DNA of 64,000 bases from Gnetum montanum (Eukaryota; Streptophyta; Gnetopsida; Gnetales; Gnetaceae), in contig MNCI01011336.1 of assembly GCA_015680685.1 (NCBI GenBank), positions 398,574-462,573 of the forward strand, in the 5' to 3' direction. Under the pieces are notes generated by a model. That model worked only from the letters and a program-made list of their open reading frames with translations. It searched no databases and was not told where the DNA came from. Shown one piece after another: positions 46,503 to 57,298 of the stretch. The stretch's first letter is position 1; each line of letters begins with the position of its first letter. The translations under genes and the position numbers were made by a program.

Positions 46503-49221
46503 TGTTGGAAACCGTTTGGGACGTGACCGCCAACAAGTGTCCTCGAACAGGATTTAGGTGCTTGCTGGTCTCTAGCAACACCAAGGCCCAAATACCTCCA
46601 AATAGACTCAGTAGTTAATGTGAGTATGTGTGTGTGCTGTTGTGAAAAATGAAATGATTGGGTTGTGTGTAAAACTATACTTATCTTAAAGAGAGTCATC
46701 CAACTTTGCAAAGTACTGTGAGTTGTTGAGAGTTCATATTTTGTTCAATTGCCTAGTCTATGCGGTCCTTATAATACCTACTTGTAACAAATAAAGTTTT
46801 GTAAAAAAATTTGAGCACAACTCTGCGAATCTACTTCTAATTTTCCCTAGAGAAAGAGATAGTTCCACAAGAAAACTAGAAATAGAGCGAGATTTAATGG
46901 AAATAGAAAGAATAAAGAAAGAAATCAGATTTGTGTAAATATCTCAAATGTTTAAACAAGGTAAAATCATATGAGTAAACACTTCGTAATAAAGCTATCC
47001 CAAATTCAATAACTATGAATTGTTCAAACTTCTAAGGCTCAAATAAGCAATTTCTTCAAGACAATCCTACTATGCTACCCAAAAAATTGCTGCATAAACT
47101 ATCATGTACCAGACTCTATTTTGGCTAGATAATGGATGTCAACAATTGCATTCAATAGAACCTTCAAAAGACTTCACAATTTATGATTGAAATACCACAG
47201 AGACTCACTTTAAAGATAAAAGAAGCTATTCTGGTCCTATCAAAATACCAAATATTTTCTGAACCCTCTTGACTATTGAATCATTCAATGTCTTGACTAC
47301 ATGCAGAGGCTCTCTTACAACAATCTTAATAGCGGTTCTTATACATTGTCCAATAATAAAATTCACCACTAAAATGCTCTTAAGGCTTTTAAACACAAGC
47401 TCTTCTATGGAAAAATTTTAATAGAAATTTTCTATCATGCAACAAGAACAATAAGAGCAATCTAAAAATCCCAAAATTACTTACTAAGCATGATACTATC
47501 TAAACCACTAGCTAAACAATTTAAACAGAATGAAAAAAACATAACTCATAGGACTATGACAAAGAGGCTGAAATGTTGTCTTTAACAAATCATATTACAA
47601 GCAATCTTTCACAATGTCTTCTTTACAAATGCTCTTTCCCTTTAGCCACCAGGACCTAGAGTGAGACCCCCTTCCCTTCCTACCCTTGAAGCCCTTTTAT
47701 AGTAACCTCAAAGTAGTTACAATCATCATGATAAGGTGAGGTAAGTTACAAACATTATGGGTGGTTATAACCACCATAGAGATAGAAAAGCTGTAGTTGA
47801 CAAGTGTCCCATTTACTTGCCAAGTGGCTCATTCAGTTGCCAAGTGGTCACCATGGAGATAAAAAAGTTGTATTTGACAAGTGGCTTTTCTAGTGATTAT
47901 AACCACCATTTCAATTTAGAGGCTACAATTGTCATGAAATTACAACATTTATAGGAAATTTAAAATGAATCCAAGTATCTAGTGGCTATATTCACCATAG
48001 GGTTAAATGTTTATAGATAATGAATATCTTGTAGTTGAAACCATCATGATAGACTAGGGAGCCATGGAGGACTCATGTTTTGTTTCTACATGTCTGATTA
48101 TGGTATGGCCATAAATATATTCATATTTCAATTTTATGACCCCAAACAACCATAGTAACTTATCCTACGTCGTACAATGAATAATTCGCAACTGAGCAAA
48201 TCATAACATTGATCTAGAGCTATGCAGGTTCCTTCAAGGTGTAGTAGGTTAACTGTTACAGCAGGAATAACCTCATCGGTAAATCTTTGTTTGGTTCTCG
48301 ACTTCTGGATCTACTGCTGCTGCAATGAAGAAGTATATTTATGGTTCTGCGGAAATAGTATATCAAAAACCTTGTGTACATCCCATGGAATTGCTGGTCT
48401 ATAATCATCATCATGAACAAAGATTCAACAGAATCATCTGTATAGCAGCATAGCAGAAAAAACCATGTTCCAGGTTGCAGATGCATGGAACCAACTGGAA
48501 CCAGAGCCTTTTTCATTGCAGTCATGTCTAGTTATTGTCCATTTACACTCTTCAATTTCTGCAGCAAAGAAATGAAGAATTTCTCCTTTTTCTAGCATGG
48601 TATTGTTACTAGAACAACTGTAAATTCATCCCTGCTTCAATAGTTGCAAATGCCAAGTCACTGGTGTCATCTAGATACACCAAAGCTCAGTATCAGAAGG
48701 TTTGAAACTCTGCTAAGCATCCTAGAAATTTTGGCATGAACTGTACACACCCTACACCAGCGGAGCCAAAGGCGTAATGGAAATGATTACAACCATCGTT
48801 CCTGGCGAGACCTCCATGTGTGCTCTGCGTTCACTAAATTTCTGGGACAAGATTCTTGGCAGGATGCCCTTGTCTACCATGATTTAATATTTCCATTAGC
48901 TTCAGTTACCCACTACATTTTTCTTGGAGTTTATTTCTCTACCATGCCCTGGTGCTCTATCAAATACAAGCTAGAAACCCTATTGTGTTTTTTCCCCTTT
49001 TATGAGAAGACTCCACTCTCTATATACTGCATATTATTGATGGAGATCTTCTTTTTCTTTTGTAGGTTCCAAGAGCAAATGATAATTGTGGTTTAGGGTT
49101 CTAACCTCCTGAAATCTTTGCCCTAGATTTACCTAGGGCTTCCTACATTTTTCTTTCCAAAAACCTTTAATCAATTTTATCATACCAACCTATTCCATGA
49201 AATGGCCAAAATGTGCCAACA
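46503..49221 (-). repeat. 5' LTR of element I (2719 bp)
   Basis: TGTTGGAAACC at 46503 and GTGCCAACA at 49221. TATA box (minus strand CTATAAAAGG) at 47693-47702. Contains the palindrome GGTGGTTATAACCACC at 47760-47775 and repeated GACAAGTG / GCCAAGTGG motifs at 47797-47885. Confidence 0.85.
47760..47775. promoter_or_regulatory. perfect 16-bp palindrome in I LTR
   Basis: GGTGGTTATAACCACC is its own reverse complement. It lies about 60 bp upstream of the TATA box in LTR orientation, so a binding site for a dimeric factor is possible; a further half site TTATAACCACC is at about 47897. Confidence 0.6.
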
Positions 49222-49226
49222 CATTT

Positions 49227-50249
49227 ATGCTACCATAACTCACCTCACTACCAGTTTCTATGTTATGCTTAATGTCTTAGTTTGATGTGTTGGAATTCTT
49301 AGATAGATTCTTTTTCGTTGGTCCTTAACTTTTCATGACCATTAATCAACTATGGGACCCATGGACTCCTTAGTTGGGGTTATGCAAGGGCAACAAGGGC
49401 ATGAGCCTACAATGAGAAGGACCCACTTGCATATCTCTTGGTTTGGTTAGTTAAGTCCCTTACCTTTGACATCATTACAATCTTATCTTTCACATATTTC
49501 ATTGTGCAAACCACTTTGTGCTCCTTGAACTCTCATATTCCATCCCATTTTTATCATTTTTCCTAATTTTCTCAATTTTTGGGACTTCAACACCCTCTTC
49601 TTACATTTTCATCATGTTTGTGGTTGTCTGGGCTTCCATTTGATCCTAATTTTTTTCAAAATATCTTTGTAATTTTCAAGTTTTGACCAAGTCAATGAAA
49701 GTTAATGATGGTCAATAACTATGTCGACAAGGCCCCATCAATGTAGCAGCCCACTTCAACTAGGCCTCGTTGATAAGGCCCCATTAACGTAGTAAAAAAA
49801 ATACTATAAATACTACTAAACTCTTAGGAATTTTTCACATTTGGTCCATAACGCCCAAGGAGCTTTTGCAATTTTCAAAGGCCAAAACCTTCCCAAACCT
49901 ATAACTCTAACTTCGTTCATCCAAATCGCCCTGTTCTTGAATCCTACAATTACTAGAGGTAAGCTCTTAGTCATGGGGGTAGCAAACCCCAAGGTTTTGA
50001 TGATAATTTTTTTGAAAATTTTTTTAACTCCCCTAAAGGATCAAGCGATGAATGCTATTCAATCATTAATTTTTGAGAATTTACCCTTTCAACAACTTGG
50101 GTATTCCAAAGATTAAATTAATAATTAACTACATAATCTATCTAGCCATAGTCACACCTTAGCCAAATGTAATTCCCTCATGAAACAAGGTATTCCAATC
50201 ATTCTAAGTTACATAATAATTACTGATTTTTTGTTATGTGTGATTACAA
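49227..50249 (+). other. B spacer upstream of extra ORF, with U3-like promoter segment
   Basis: Mostly AT-rich and non-coding. At 49721-49813 it carries GTCGACAAGGCCCCATCAAT, further GGCCCCATTAACGTAG repeats and CTATAAATAC, the same arrangement as the U3 and TATA of B's LTR (15289-15402). The rest of an LTR is not found, so this may be a captured or residual promoter for the ORF that starts 437 bp downstream. Confidence 0.5.
49804..49813 (+). promoter_or_regulatory. TATA box of internal U3-like segment
   Basis: CTATAAATAC after GGCCCCAT-type repeats, identical to the 5' LTR TATA at 15393. Confidence 0.5.
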
Positions 50250-50839
50250 ATGGCACCAAGACCAAAGAGACTATAGGAGGAGGGACCATCACAACCATAG
50301 GTGAAGTGACCTAGAGGAGGAAGAGGCCAACAAGAACATGGCCAAGAATAGGCTAAGGCAACCAATGCAACAGGACCTCTCAAAGATGAGGTTGTGGTGG
50401 AATATGTCCAACAAATTCTTGAAGAGGCAGCCACATCTAAACATTCATAGGAAGGTAAAGTGTTAGGCCCTATACCTAGATTGGAAGTCACACTTACACA
50501 TGCATGTCTTGACATAAGTGGAATCCATGAGGTCCAACACTTCATTCTCCAAGAACTAAATTTTGGACAATTCCTTGAACAAGCTCTATAAGATGTCAGA
50601 ACTCAATTGCAAACCTCTCCCATGTGGCCAATCATCACTCCCAATGGGGAGTGGTACATGGGGAAAATGTATCTCTTCTAGAATAATAAAAAATTAGGAT
50701 CTGCTATGAAAATTAAGGACATCCAAGTGTCCTACTTAGTAGAGTCCATTGCACAAGTCCTTAGGCTACCAGACAAAGGAACATAGTTGGTAGAGTTGTC
50801 AACACAAGGCTGCCTTAGAGCAGAGTGGACATAAGAGTG
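50250..50839 (+). pseudogene. extra (env-position) ORF of element B, left part
   Basis: Begins ATGGCACCAAGACC (MAPRPKR, basic) and runs in one frame, with TAG stops, to 50839. Residues include GEWYMGKMYLF and QVSYLVESIAQVLRLPDKGT. It stops where E is inserted and resumes in frame at 57299. Position after integrase and before the 3' LTR is that of the env-like ORF of Athila elements, but no transmembrane or envelope features are seen. Confidence 0.6.
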
Positions 50840-51715
50840 TGATGAGTGGCAAGGTACCCCTATGCCCAACCATATAAATCACATGTGTTCACACATGATC
50901 TAGTCAAATTCCATGGATGGGACATGTCGTGATTGCAATTCACTATCTTCCCACTTGGACTAGTGGTAGCTTTGTCATGTATGGTTTAGTCCAGAGTGAG
51001 GCATATGATTTTTATTATTTTATATTTTATTGTTCTACAATTAATAATAGGTTAAAACTCAATTTGTAATTAATTCAAGTAATCTAATTACTAATTTATA
51101 ATCAACTACCCTAACATAAGTATCTAAACCTACTTCCCATGCATATCATAAACACATATAACATTGCTAGGTTCCAAATGTTAAGTGTTGCTAGGATTAT
51201 CAAGAGTCATATGCATGCTTAAAGCAATCGTACTTATGTGCTTAATTTAATATGCATGAAAATGTAGATATTAACTAAGTACATGAAAAGTAAATTTCAT
51301 GGAAAGTAAATCTAATCTAAGTCAAAGTACTACAATGAATAAGAATCAATCTCAATCTTATTATCATTCATGGAATATGTCCAAGTACATTGCCAATCAA
51401 ATAAGACTTTGAACAACTGACTTAGATCCACTCTATGGGCACTCACTAACCGTTCTCTAAGATTAAAAAATAAAAATATAAGAATTCAGCTACTCTATTG
51501 ATAAAACTATGAAAAACTGATGCAAAATTGGAGCCCAACCACTATATTTATAGGCCAACATATATACCCTGACATTAGATACCCAACATCGCATCTAGAC
51601 CCCGATGTCACGTCAAGACTCAATGTCAAGTACCCAACGTCAGAGCAAATAGAAAATAGTAATTCATCAGATTTCAAGGCTCTAATATCAAGGCTAGGCA
51701 AATCACGACTCATCA
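50840..51715 (-). repeat. 3' LTR of element E (876 bp)
   Basis: TGATGAGTGGCAAGG at 50840 to CTCATCA at 51715; minus-strand TATA CCTATAAATATAG near 51543-51555. It aligns with 56381-57293. Confidence 0.8.
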
Positions 51716-54300
51716 TACCCCCATGGCTGAATGAAAACTTATTCTCAAGTTAAACAAAATGAGGAACAAATTCCTTATAAAATATTGGGAAGGTGTGGGA
51801 TTATTAATTGATATGCAAACTATTGACTAACTTTGAATGTCGCATTACATAATTTTATTCAAGTGGATGCATACAAAATGATAGAGTGACAAAAAGACTA
51901 TATAGACATTGAAGATTACAAAATTTGTAGAGGTCCTTAAAAATCTACTGAAGATGATTCTTCTTATTGTCACTAGTGGTAGTAAAATTTTGACCTTGAA
52001 TGTTATGTCGGTGCTTCTCTAGTTATGAAAAACATTCTTGAAGGATGGACTAAAATTTCTTCTCATTGTCCCATGGATCTAGTAAACATGTGATGCTTGA
52101 GATTTTACCTTTTATATCCTATGATGTGTCCATGGTCATATCCTCTTTTGTCCATCTCTTGGCTTTGTTTTCATGCTTGGAAAAAGACCTTCTTCCTTAG
52201 ATGTTTCTTTTAGCATCACCTATAGTCATCAAAGAATCAACATTAGTTTTGGTAAAAAAAACTTTTCTTAATAATCAACCCTTTTCAAATCCCTTAGTTT
52301 TCTTTTAAGCACAAGGTAATTACAGCATACTATGCCCAAGGCTATGAGGTAACTAAAATCATCAAGCTATTCACATTATTTTGATCAATTAATATTAGTT
52401 ACCATGATGTTCAAAAATAAGATGTTGGAAAATTTCAAAAATTTTAAAACAGGCATCCCTAGCTCCCATGACTAATAAGTGTAACTCTAGAAGCACATAG
52501 GTGTTTGAATAATTAAAACCAAATGTCTAATTTAGAAGATGGCCAAGAAATATTAATGGATATGGAAATAAAAAAGTAGGAAAAATTAATGAAATAGATG
52601 AGAAGTGGTCTCAAAATGATGCATAAATTTAGAGAAATCATCATTCATGTTTTGAAAGACATGAAGGTTAGTTCAAAGTCATGATCAACAAAAGTTATGC
52701 AAGTGGGTCCTCCCCAAAGTAGGCTCCTGCCATAATCCCCTTGCATAACCACTTCTATAGATATTTGTGGACACCCAAGAAGTTAAATGTAGACCATGCC
52801 TTTATTCCAAACAACACTCAACTACCGTGGTTAGGATGTTACACTATACTACACAAAACTAAAAGGCTCATAATTGCATGTAGTAGTGAGGTGAATAATG
52901 GGATGAGAAGGGATTATAGAGATCAGGATGTAAGGTGCTTAACCATGCCCACAATAAGTTCTTGTGACAAGTGTGATGAAATGATCAACATACCTATTTG
53001 TCCAAGTTCAAACCATGTCCATACCAGGAATAGTGACCTCACATTGATGTGTTCCATTTTGCCAACCATCATGAGTCCACAACCACCACAAAAAAAAATC
53101 ATCACTCCAAAAAGAGAAGAAAAGAGAAAAAGGAAGGAAGGGCCTTAGTTAGAAGGGTGCTTGTAATCATGGGTAACATGTCTTTCCAACCCCATAACCA
53201 GTGCTTGTAGCCCATTATTGTGTCTAAGGGGTGTGCATTGAATTCCCATTATTTTTTTTTTATATCTTTTTTCTTTTTTCTATTTTTTTGTGTTTTTTTA
53301 TTTTATTTTGTTTTTTTTTTTTTGGTTGGATGGGAACCACACCATGCAAAGATAGAGCTTCCTTTTTATTGGTTGATAGGGGAGTGATGATACATTCCAA
53401 AAGGAGTCATAAACCACATGAAGGAAGTTAAGAAGAGATCCCAACAAGTCCCCTTGAGGTCACACCCTTTGCCATTCCCACATGGTCATTTCCTCTTTCT
53501 TCAAGGTACAATGATCATTGATTAATTTTAGTTTCATAAAATAAGAACCAAATTGTTTTCATGAAAAAGACATTTTATTCAAAGAACTAGAGGGATGGAT
53601 GAGGTGGTTTCACTGCTTTACACAACTACTTACCCAATCATCTTGATAGCATAGCACAAAAAAACCCAGCACATAGTGTTGACTTTTGCATCATGACTTG
53701 GCAATTTTATTAATAAAAACATAAAAGACATTGATAAAACATAAAGAGAATGACTTAAGAAAAGAGAAAAATATAATGAAAAGAAAAATATTAAGAAATG
53801 GAAAACATATGAAGAATCAGAAAATTCCAAAACTGATAAGCAAATCAGTTACTTCCATACATCTTTGAGACAGTTTTATAGTCTCATTTTCAAGCCACTA
53901 GGTATCTTTTGATTTAGTAGCTACTATGTAGATTGGCTTTTTCTCACACACTTGTTCTTGAACTTTATGGTGGGTCAGTATAGGGGTTGTATTAATATTT
54001 TGAACTTCTAACCCACAACTACATCCTTTATCGTTATTGGTAAGGCATAGATTCTTCTATCTCTCCACAATGATAGGTATATCATTTATGTCTTGTGTTG
54101 AAGTGATGATGGTTATTGGATTTTGTGTATGATTAGGAGACATCAATTTTGTGAGGAAGGTAGTTGCATCAAATTAGCCATGTGCTATTTCAAGTGGTGT
54201 AGTAGGTCCATGAGTGTTTTGCTTCGGGTTACGGCCTTTCCTCTAGAAGGGACATTTCCAAGTCTTTGGTTGAGATCTACTAGCATTATCATTTACATAT
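51716..54300 (-). other. internal 3' region of element E, non-coding
   Basis: Carries the purine-rich 3' end (minus strand CATGGGGGTA before 51715), T/A homopolymers at 53250-53325, and GAACCACACCATGCAAAG (about 53335) shared in inverse orientation with B at about 40218-40330. An open plus-strand frame at 52741-53148 has no recognisable relatives and lies antisense. RT, RNase H and integrase are missing here compared with B. Confidence 0.55.
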
Positions 54301-56360
54301 ATGTTCATAGCAAAAGTGTCATTCTCTCATTAATGTTGTGATAATGAGCCTTCCTATGTTGCTGGAGGTGACATATGGTGTAGGTAAGCATGGGAATATT
54401 GAGGATATGATGTAGGTTGAGAGGTGTGAGATGGTGATCTCGTATAAGATGTTGTAGGATAATGATATTTAGAAGAGTGGTAGTAGTGATTTGAGGTAGA
54501 TGAAGTAAAAGTAGTTGGTGAAACATAGTGTTGAACATAATATTCATGTGGGTTCAATTGGTAGGAAGGATAGGGCTAGTTTGGTGTTGGCCTCCCCCAT
54601 GACTATGACTACTACGGTTGATGCTAATGTTGAGGCTGGTAATAAGTCCCCCTAGGATACTATAGTTGGTTTTCGGGTTGTCTAAAATTATTGTGTGAAA
54701 GAGGAAATCTCTTGGGTAGGTACTTTTATACAAACTTTGGATTTAATGCACCAACCCAATACTCTTGTAAATGCAACAAGATCGGGAAATGCCCATTTCG
54801 ATGGTCATATAGGCAAATGTCACATCCACCATCCTCTTTAGTGGTTGAGTCTATAGCCTCTTCTTCTACAGTCATTTCCCCTTCTTTCTGAAAAGTGTTC
54901 CTAGCTATTTCTTGGTTTTTTTCCTCCTTTTGTTGTGATCACATGATTCATTTTGCACTACTTTCTTCTCTATGATTTCTTCGCAATTTTTACCTTTCTT
55001 AGTCATTGATTTTGACATCTTATCCAACGTTTCTTTAATCTCAATGATAGAATTTTGTATTGGAAAGGTCCATTGTAAAGCTGCCTCATTGAGAGCTACC
55101 TCTTTTTCCTTATCATAAATATGGATGATTTTATTTTGCAAAGTTGGATCCCAACTATTTTCCTCTACATTTTCTCATCTACATAACTCTCCTTCTTCTT
55201 TTACCACACACTTGATTAACTATTTGATCTAATGGGTTTGTAGCTTGTATAGTTGACCTAGAGCATACATCCCAAGGGTCTTCCTTGTTTTGTTATGATG
55301 CCCATCTATGATGTGGAAAAGTTGTCATTCCTCAGAGAAACCATGACCTGGGAATCTATGTAGTAGCAAATAGTGTCTATCCAAGGCCACATCCAAGGGT
55401 TCCTGATTTTCTTGCTTCTACTCTTGGATTTATCTTCTCAGGTTAGACATCCTTGCATAGGTTTGGTATTTTTCATTGAGAAGTTCCAACATTGTGGACC
55501 ACCATATAATTGAATTTGGTTTCAACATACCACATTTTGGCTTCATCGATTAGTGTTCTAGGAAAGAGCTTAAGCTTTTGCGATATATTTTCAATATTGT
55601 ACGAGGCACAGACATCATGGAAGGCTTGTATATGATGTTGTGGATCTGAGTTGTAGCCTCTTGAAAATTTAGAAATATTATTTATATCAAGCCTAGGTAA
55701 GCAACTATCCCAAAGATGTCTATGAGGTATCTTAATTGCCTTCATGATCTCCATCAGGCTCTTAGTGACCAACAAGGTTTGATCATCATCAAACATGTTG
55801 TAATAAAAATTTCTATCTCTATTCATTTGATTGTGACAATCTTGTCTATGCTCCTTGTGATATATTTGATTTTTCCCTTGGGTTTGATTTCTATCTTTAT
55901 CTTGACCTCATAGTGGAGCTCTATCTCTATATCAACATTCATCGTCATTAGAACTAGATGTTGAAGTGGAAGATGAAGATGAGGAACTAGGAGAATCACC
56001 ATGGCTTCTATAGTTCTCCCCTTGGTCCTTTTATTTATCTTGTCTAGGTTTAGAGGAGGTCCTAGGCCTTAATGCCCTCCTTGATCTAGGACTTTCTCCA
56101 TATCCTCTACAATTATCTACACCATTTGAATGTAGTCTTTGAGTGTAGTAAGGGTCTAAATGAGCATAGGAAACCCCTACTTGAGGTTGTTCACTTCAAT
56201 TCTCTTCAGTACATATCCTATCATTTCTCCTATGAGTGTTCTCATCATATAATGCATTATTGGTCTTGTGTGAAGAAGAAATGGTTATTTATAATTTTTT
56301 TAACAAATAGATTGTTAGTACCTTTATAGTGATCATGTATAATATAACTAATCTAACACC
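54301..56360 (-). pseudogene. gag remnant of element E
   Basis: Minus strand. The best piece (55826-55473) reads MNRDRNFYYNMFDDDQ, then LDINNISKFSRGYNSDPQHH, IQAFHDVCASYNIENISQKL and LIDEAKMWYVE, the gag-domain block also found in B at about 17215-17300. Further on are a lysine- and glutamate-rich helix region (55141-54905) and a Tyr/Ser/Pro/His-rich tail (54557-54354). Stops and shifts divide it. Confidence 0.7.
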
Positions 56361-56380
56361 ATCTCCGGCAATGGCACCAA
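56361..56380 (-). other. primer-binding site of element E
   Basis: Minus strand TTGGTGCCATTGCCGGAGAT next to the LTR end; close to TGGCGCCGTTGCCGGGGAT used by many plant gypsy elements. Confidence 0.75.
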
Positions 56381-57293
56381 TGATGAGCGGCAAGTTATCC
56401 CTATGCCCAACCATACAAATCACACGCATTCACACATGATCTGGTTGAATTCCATGGATGGGACTAGTTATGGCATCTAGATTGCTCTGCCTTGATCACA
56501 GTTCACTGTCTTCCCACCTGGACTAGTGGTAGCTTTGTCACATATGATTTAGTCTAGAGTGAGGCATATGATTTTTATTATTTTATATTTTATTGTTCTA
56601 TAATTAACAATATATTGAAACTCAATTTGTAATTAATTCAACTAATCTAATTGCTAATTAATAATTAACTACACTAACATAAGTATTTGATCCCACTTCC
56701 CGTTCACATCCTAAACACATATAACACTACTGGGTTCCAAATGTTAAGCATTGCTGGGATTACCAAGAGTCATATGCATGCTCAAAGCAATCGTACTTAT
56801 GTGCTTAATTTAACATGCATGAAAATGTAGATATCAACTAAGTACATGAAAAGTAAATTTCATGGAAAGTAAATCTAATCTAAGTCAAAGTATTACAATG
56901 AATAAGAATCAATCTTGATCTTATTGTTGTTCATGGAATATGTCTAGGTACATTGCCAGTCAAATAAGACTTCGTACAAATGACTCAAATCCACTCTGTG
57001 GGCACTCACTAACTATTCTCTAAGATTATGGAATAAAACTACAAGAATTCGACTACTCTATTGACAAAACTATGAAAAATTAATGCAAAAATAGAGCCCA
57101 AGCACTATATTTATAGGCCAACATATATACCCCAATGTTGAATACCCAACATTGCATCTAGACCCTAATGTTGCACTAAGACCCTAATGTCATGTACTTG
57201 ATGTCATAGCTTCGACATCATGTACTCAACATCGAAGTAGACAAAAAATAGTGATTCATCAAATGTCAAGGCTAGGAAAATCATGACTCATCA
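56381..57293 (-). repeat. 5' LTR of element E (913 bp)
   Basis: TGATGAGCGGCAAG at 56381 to CTCATCA at 57293. Minus-strand TATA near 57111-57122. Repeats of the type CCCAATGTTGAATACCCAAC / GATGTC precede it, as in the other copy. Confidence 0.8.
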
Positions 57294-57298
57294 TAGTG

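Larger units (their letters stand above)
40709..49221 (-). mobile_element. non-autonomous LTR element I: long LTRs, gag and protease only
   Basis: Two LTRs (40709-43784 and 46503-49221) with TGTTGG/CCAACA ends flank only 2.7 kb of internal sequence on the minus strand: primer site, gag, protease-like region, purine tract. RT, RNase H and integrase are absent. CATTT flanks the whole. This matches the plant class of gag-only elements with terminal repeats (TR-GAG), here with a protease remnant. LTRs look about 95% alike over the first 150 bases, younger than A's. Movement would need pol from another element. Confidence 0.85.
50840..57293 (-). mobile_element. element E: pol-less relative of B, inserted in B
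   Basis: Minus-strand element with LTRs 50840-51715 and 56381-57293 (TGATGAG ... CTCATCA), a primer site of the TGGTGCCATTGCCGGAGAT type, a gag remnant and a B-like 3' end (AAGTTTTCATTCAGCCATGG before the LTR, matching GAGTTTTCATTCAGTTGTGG in B). The flanking five bases are GAGTG (50835-50839) and TAGTG (57294-57298), a duplication with one mismatch. No RT or integrase. Excision restores the host ORF frame. Confidence 0.8.

Noticed and set aside
52741-53148. 135-codon plus-strand frame in element E
   Set aside because: No recognisable domain, antisense to the element, and no counterpart seen in B.
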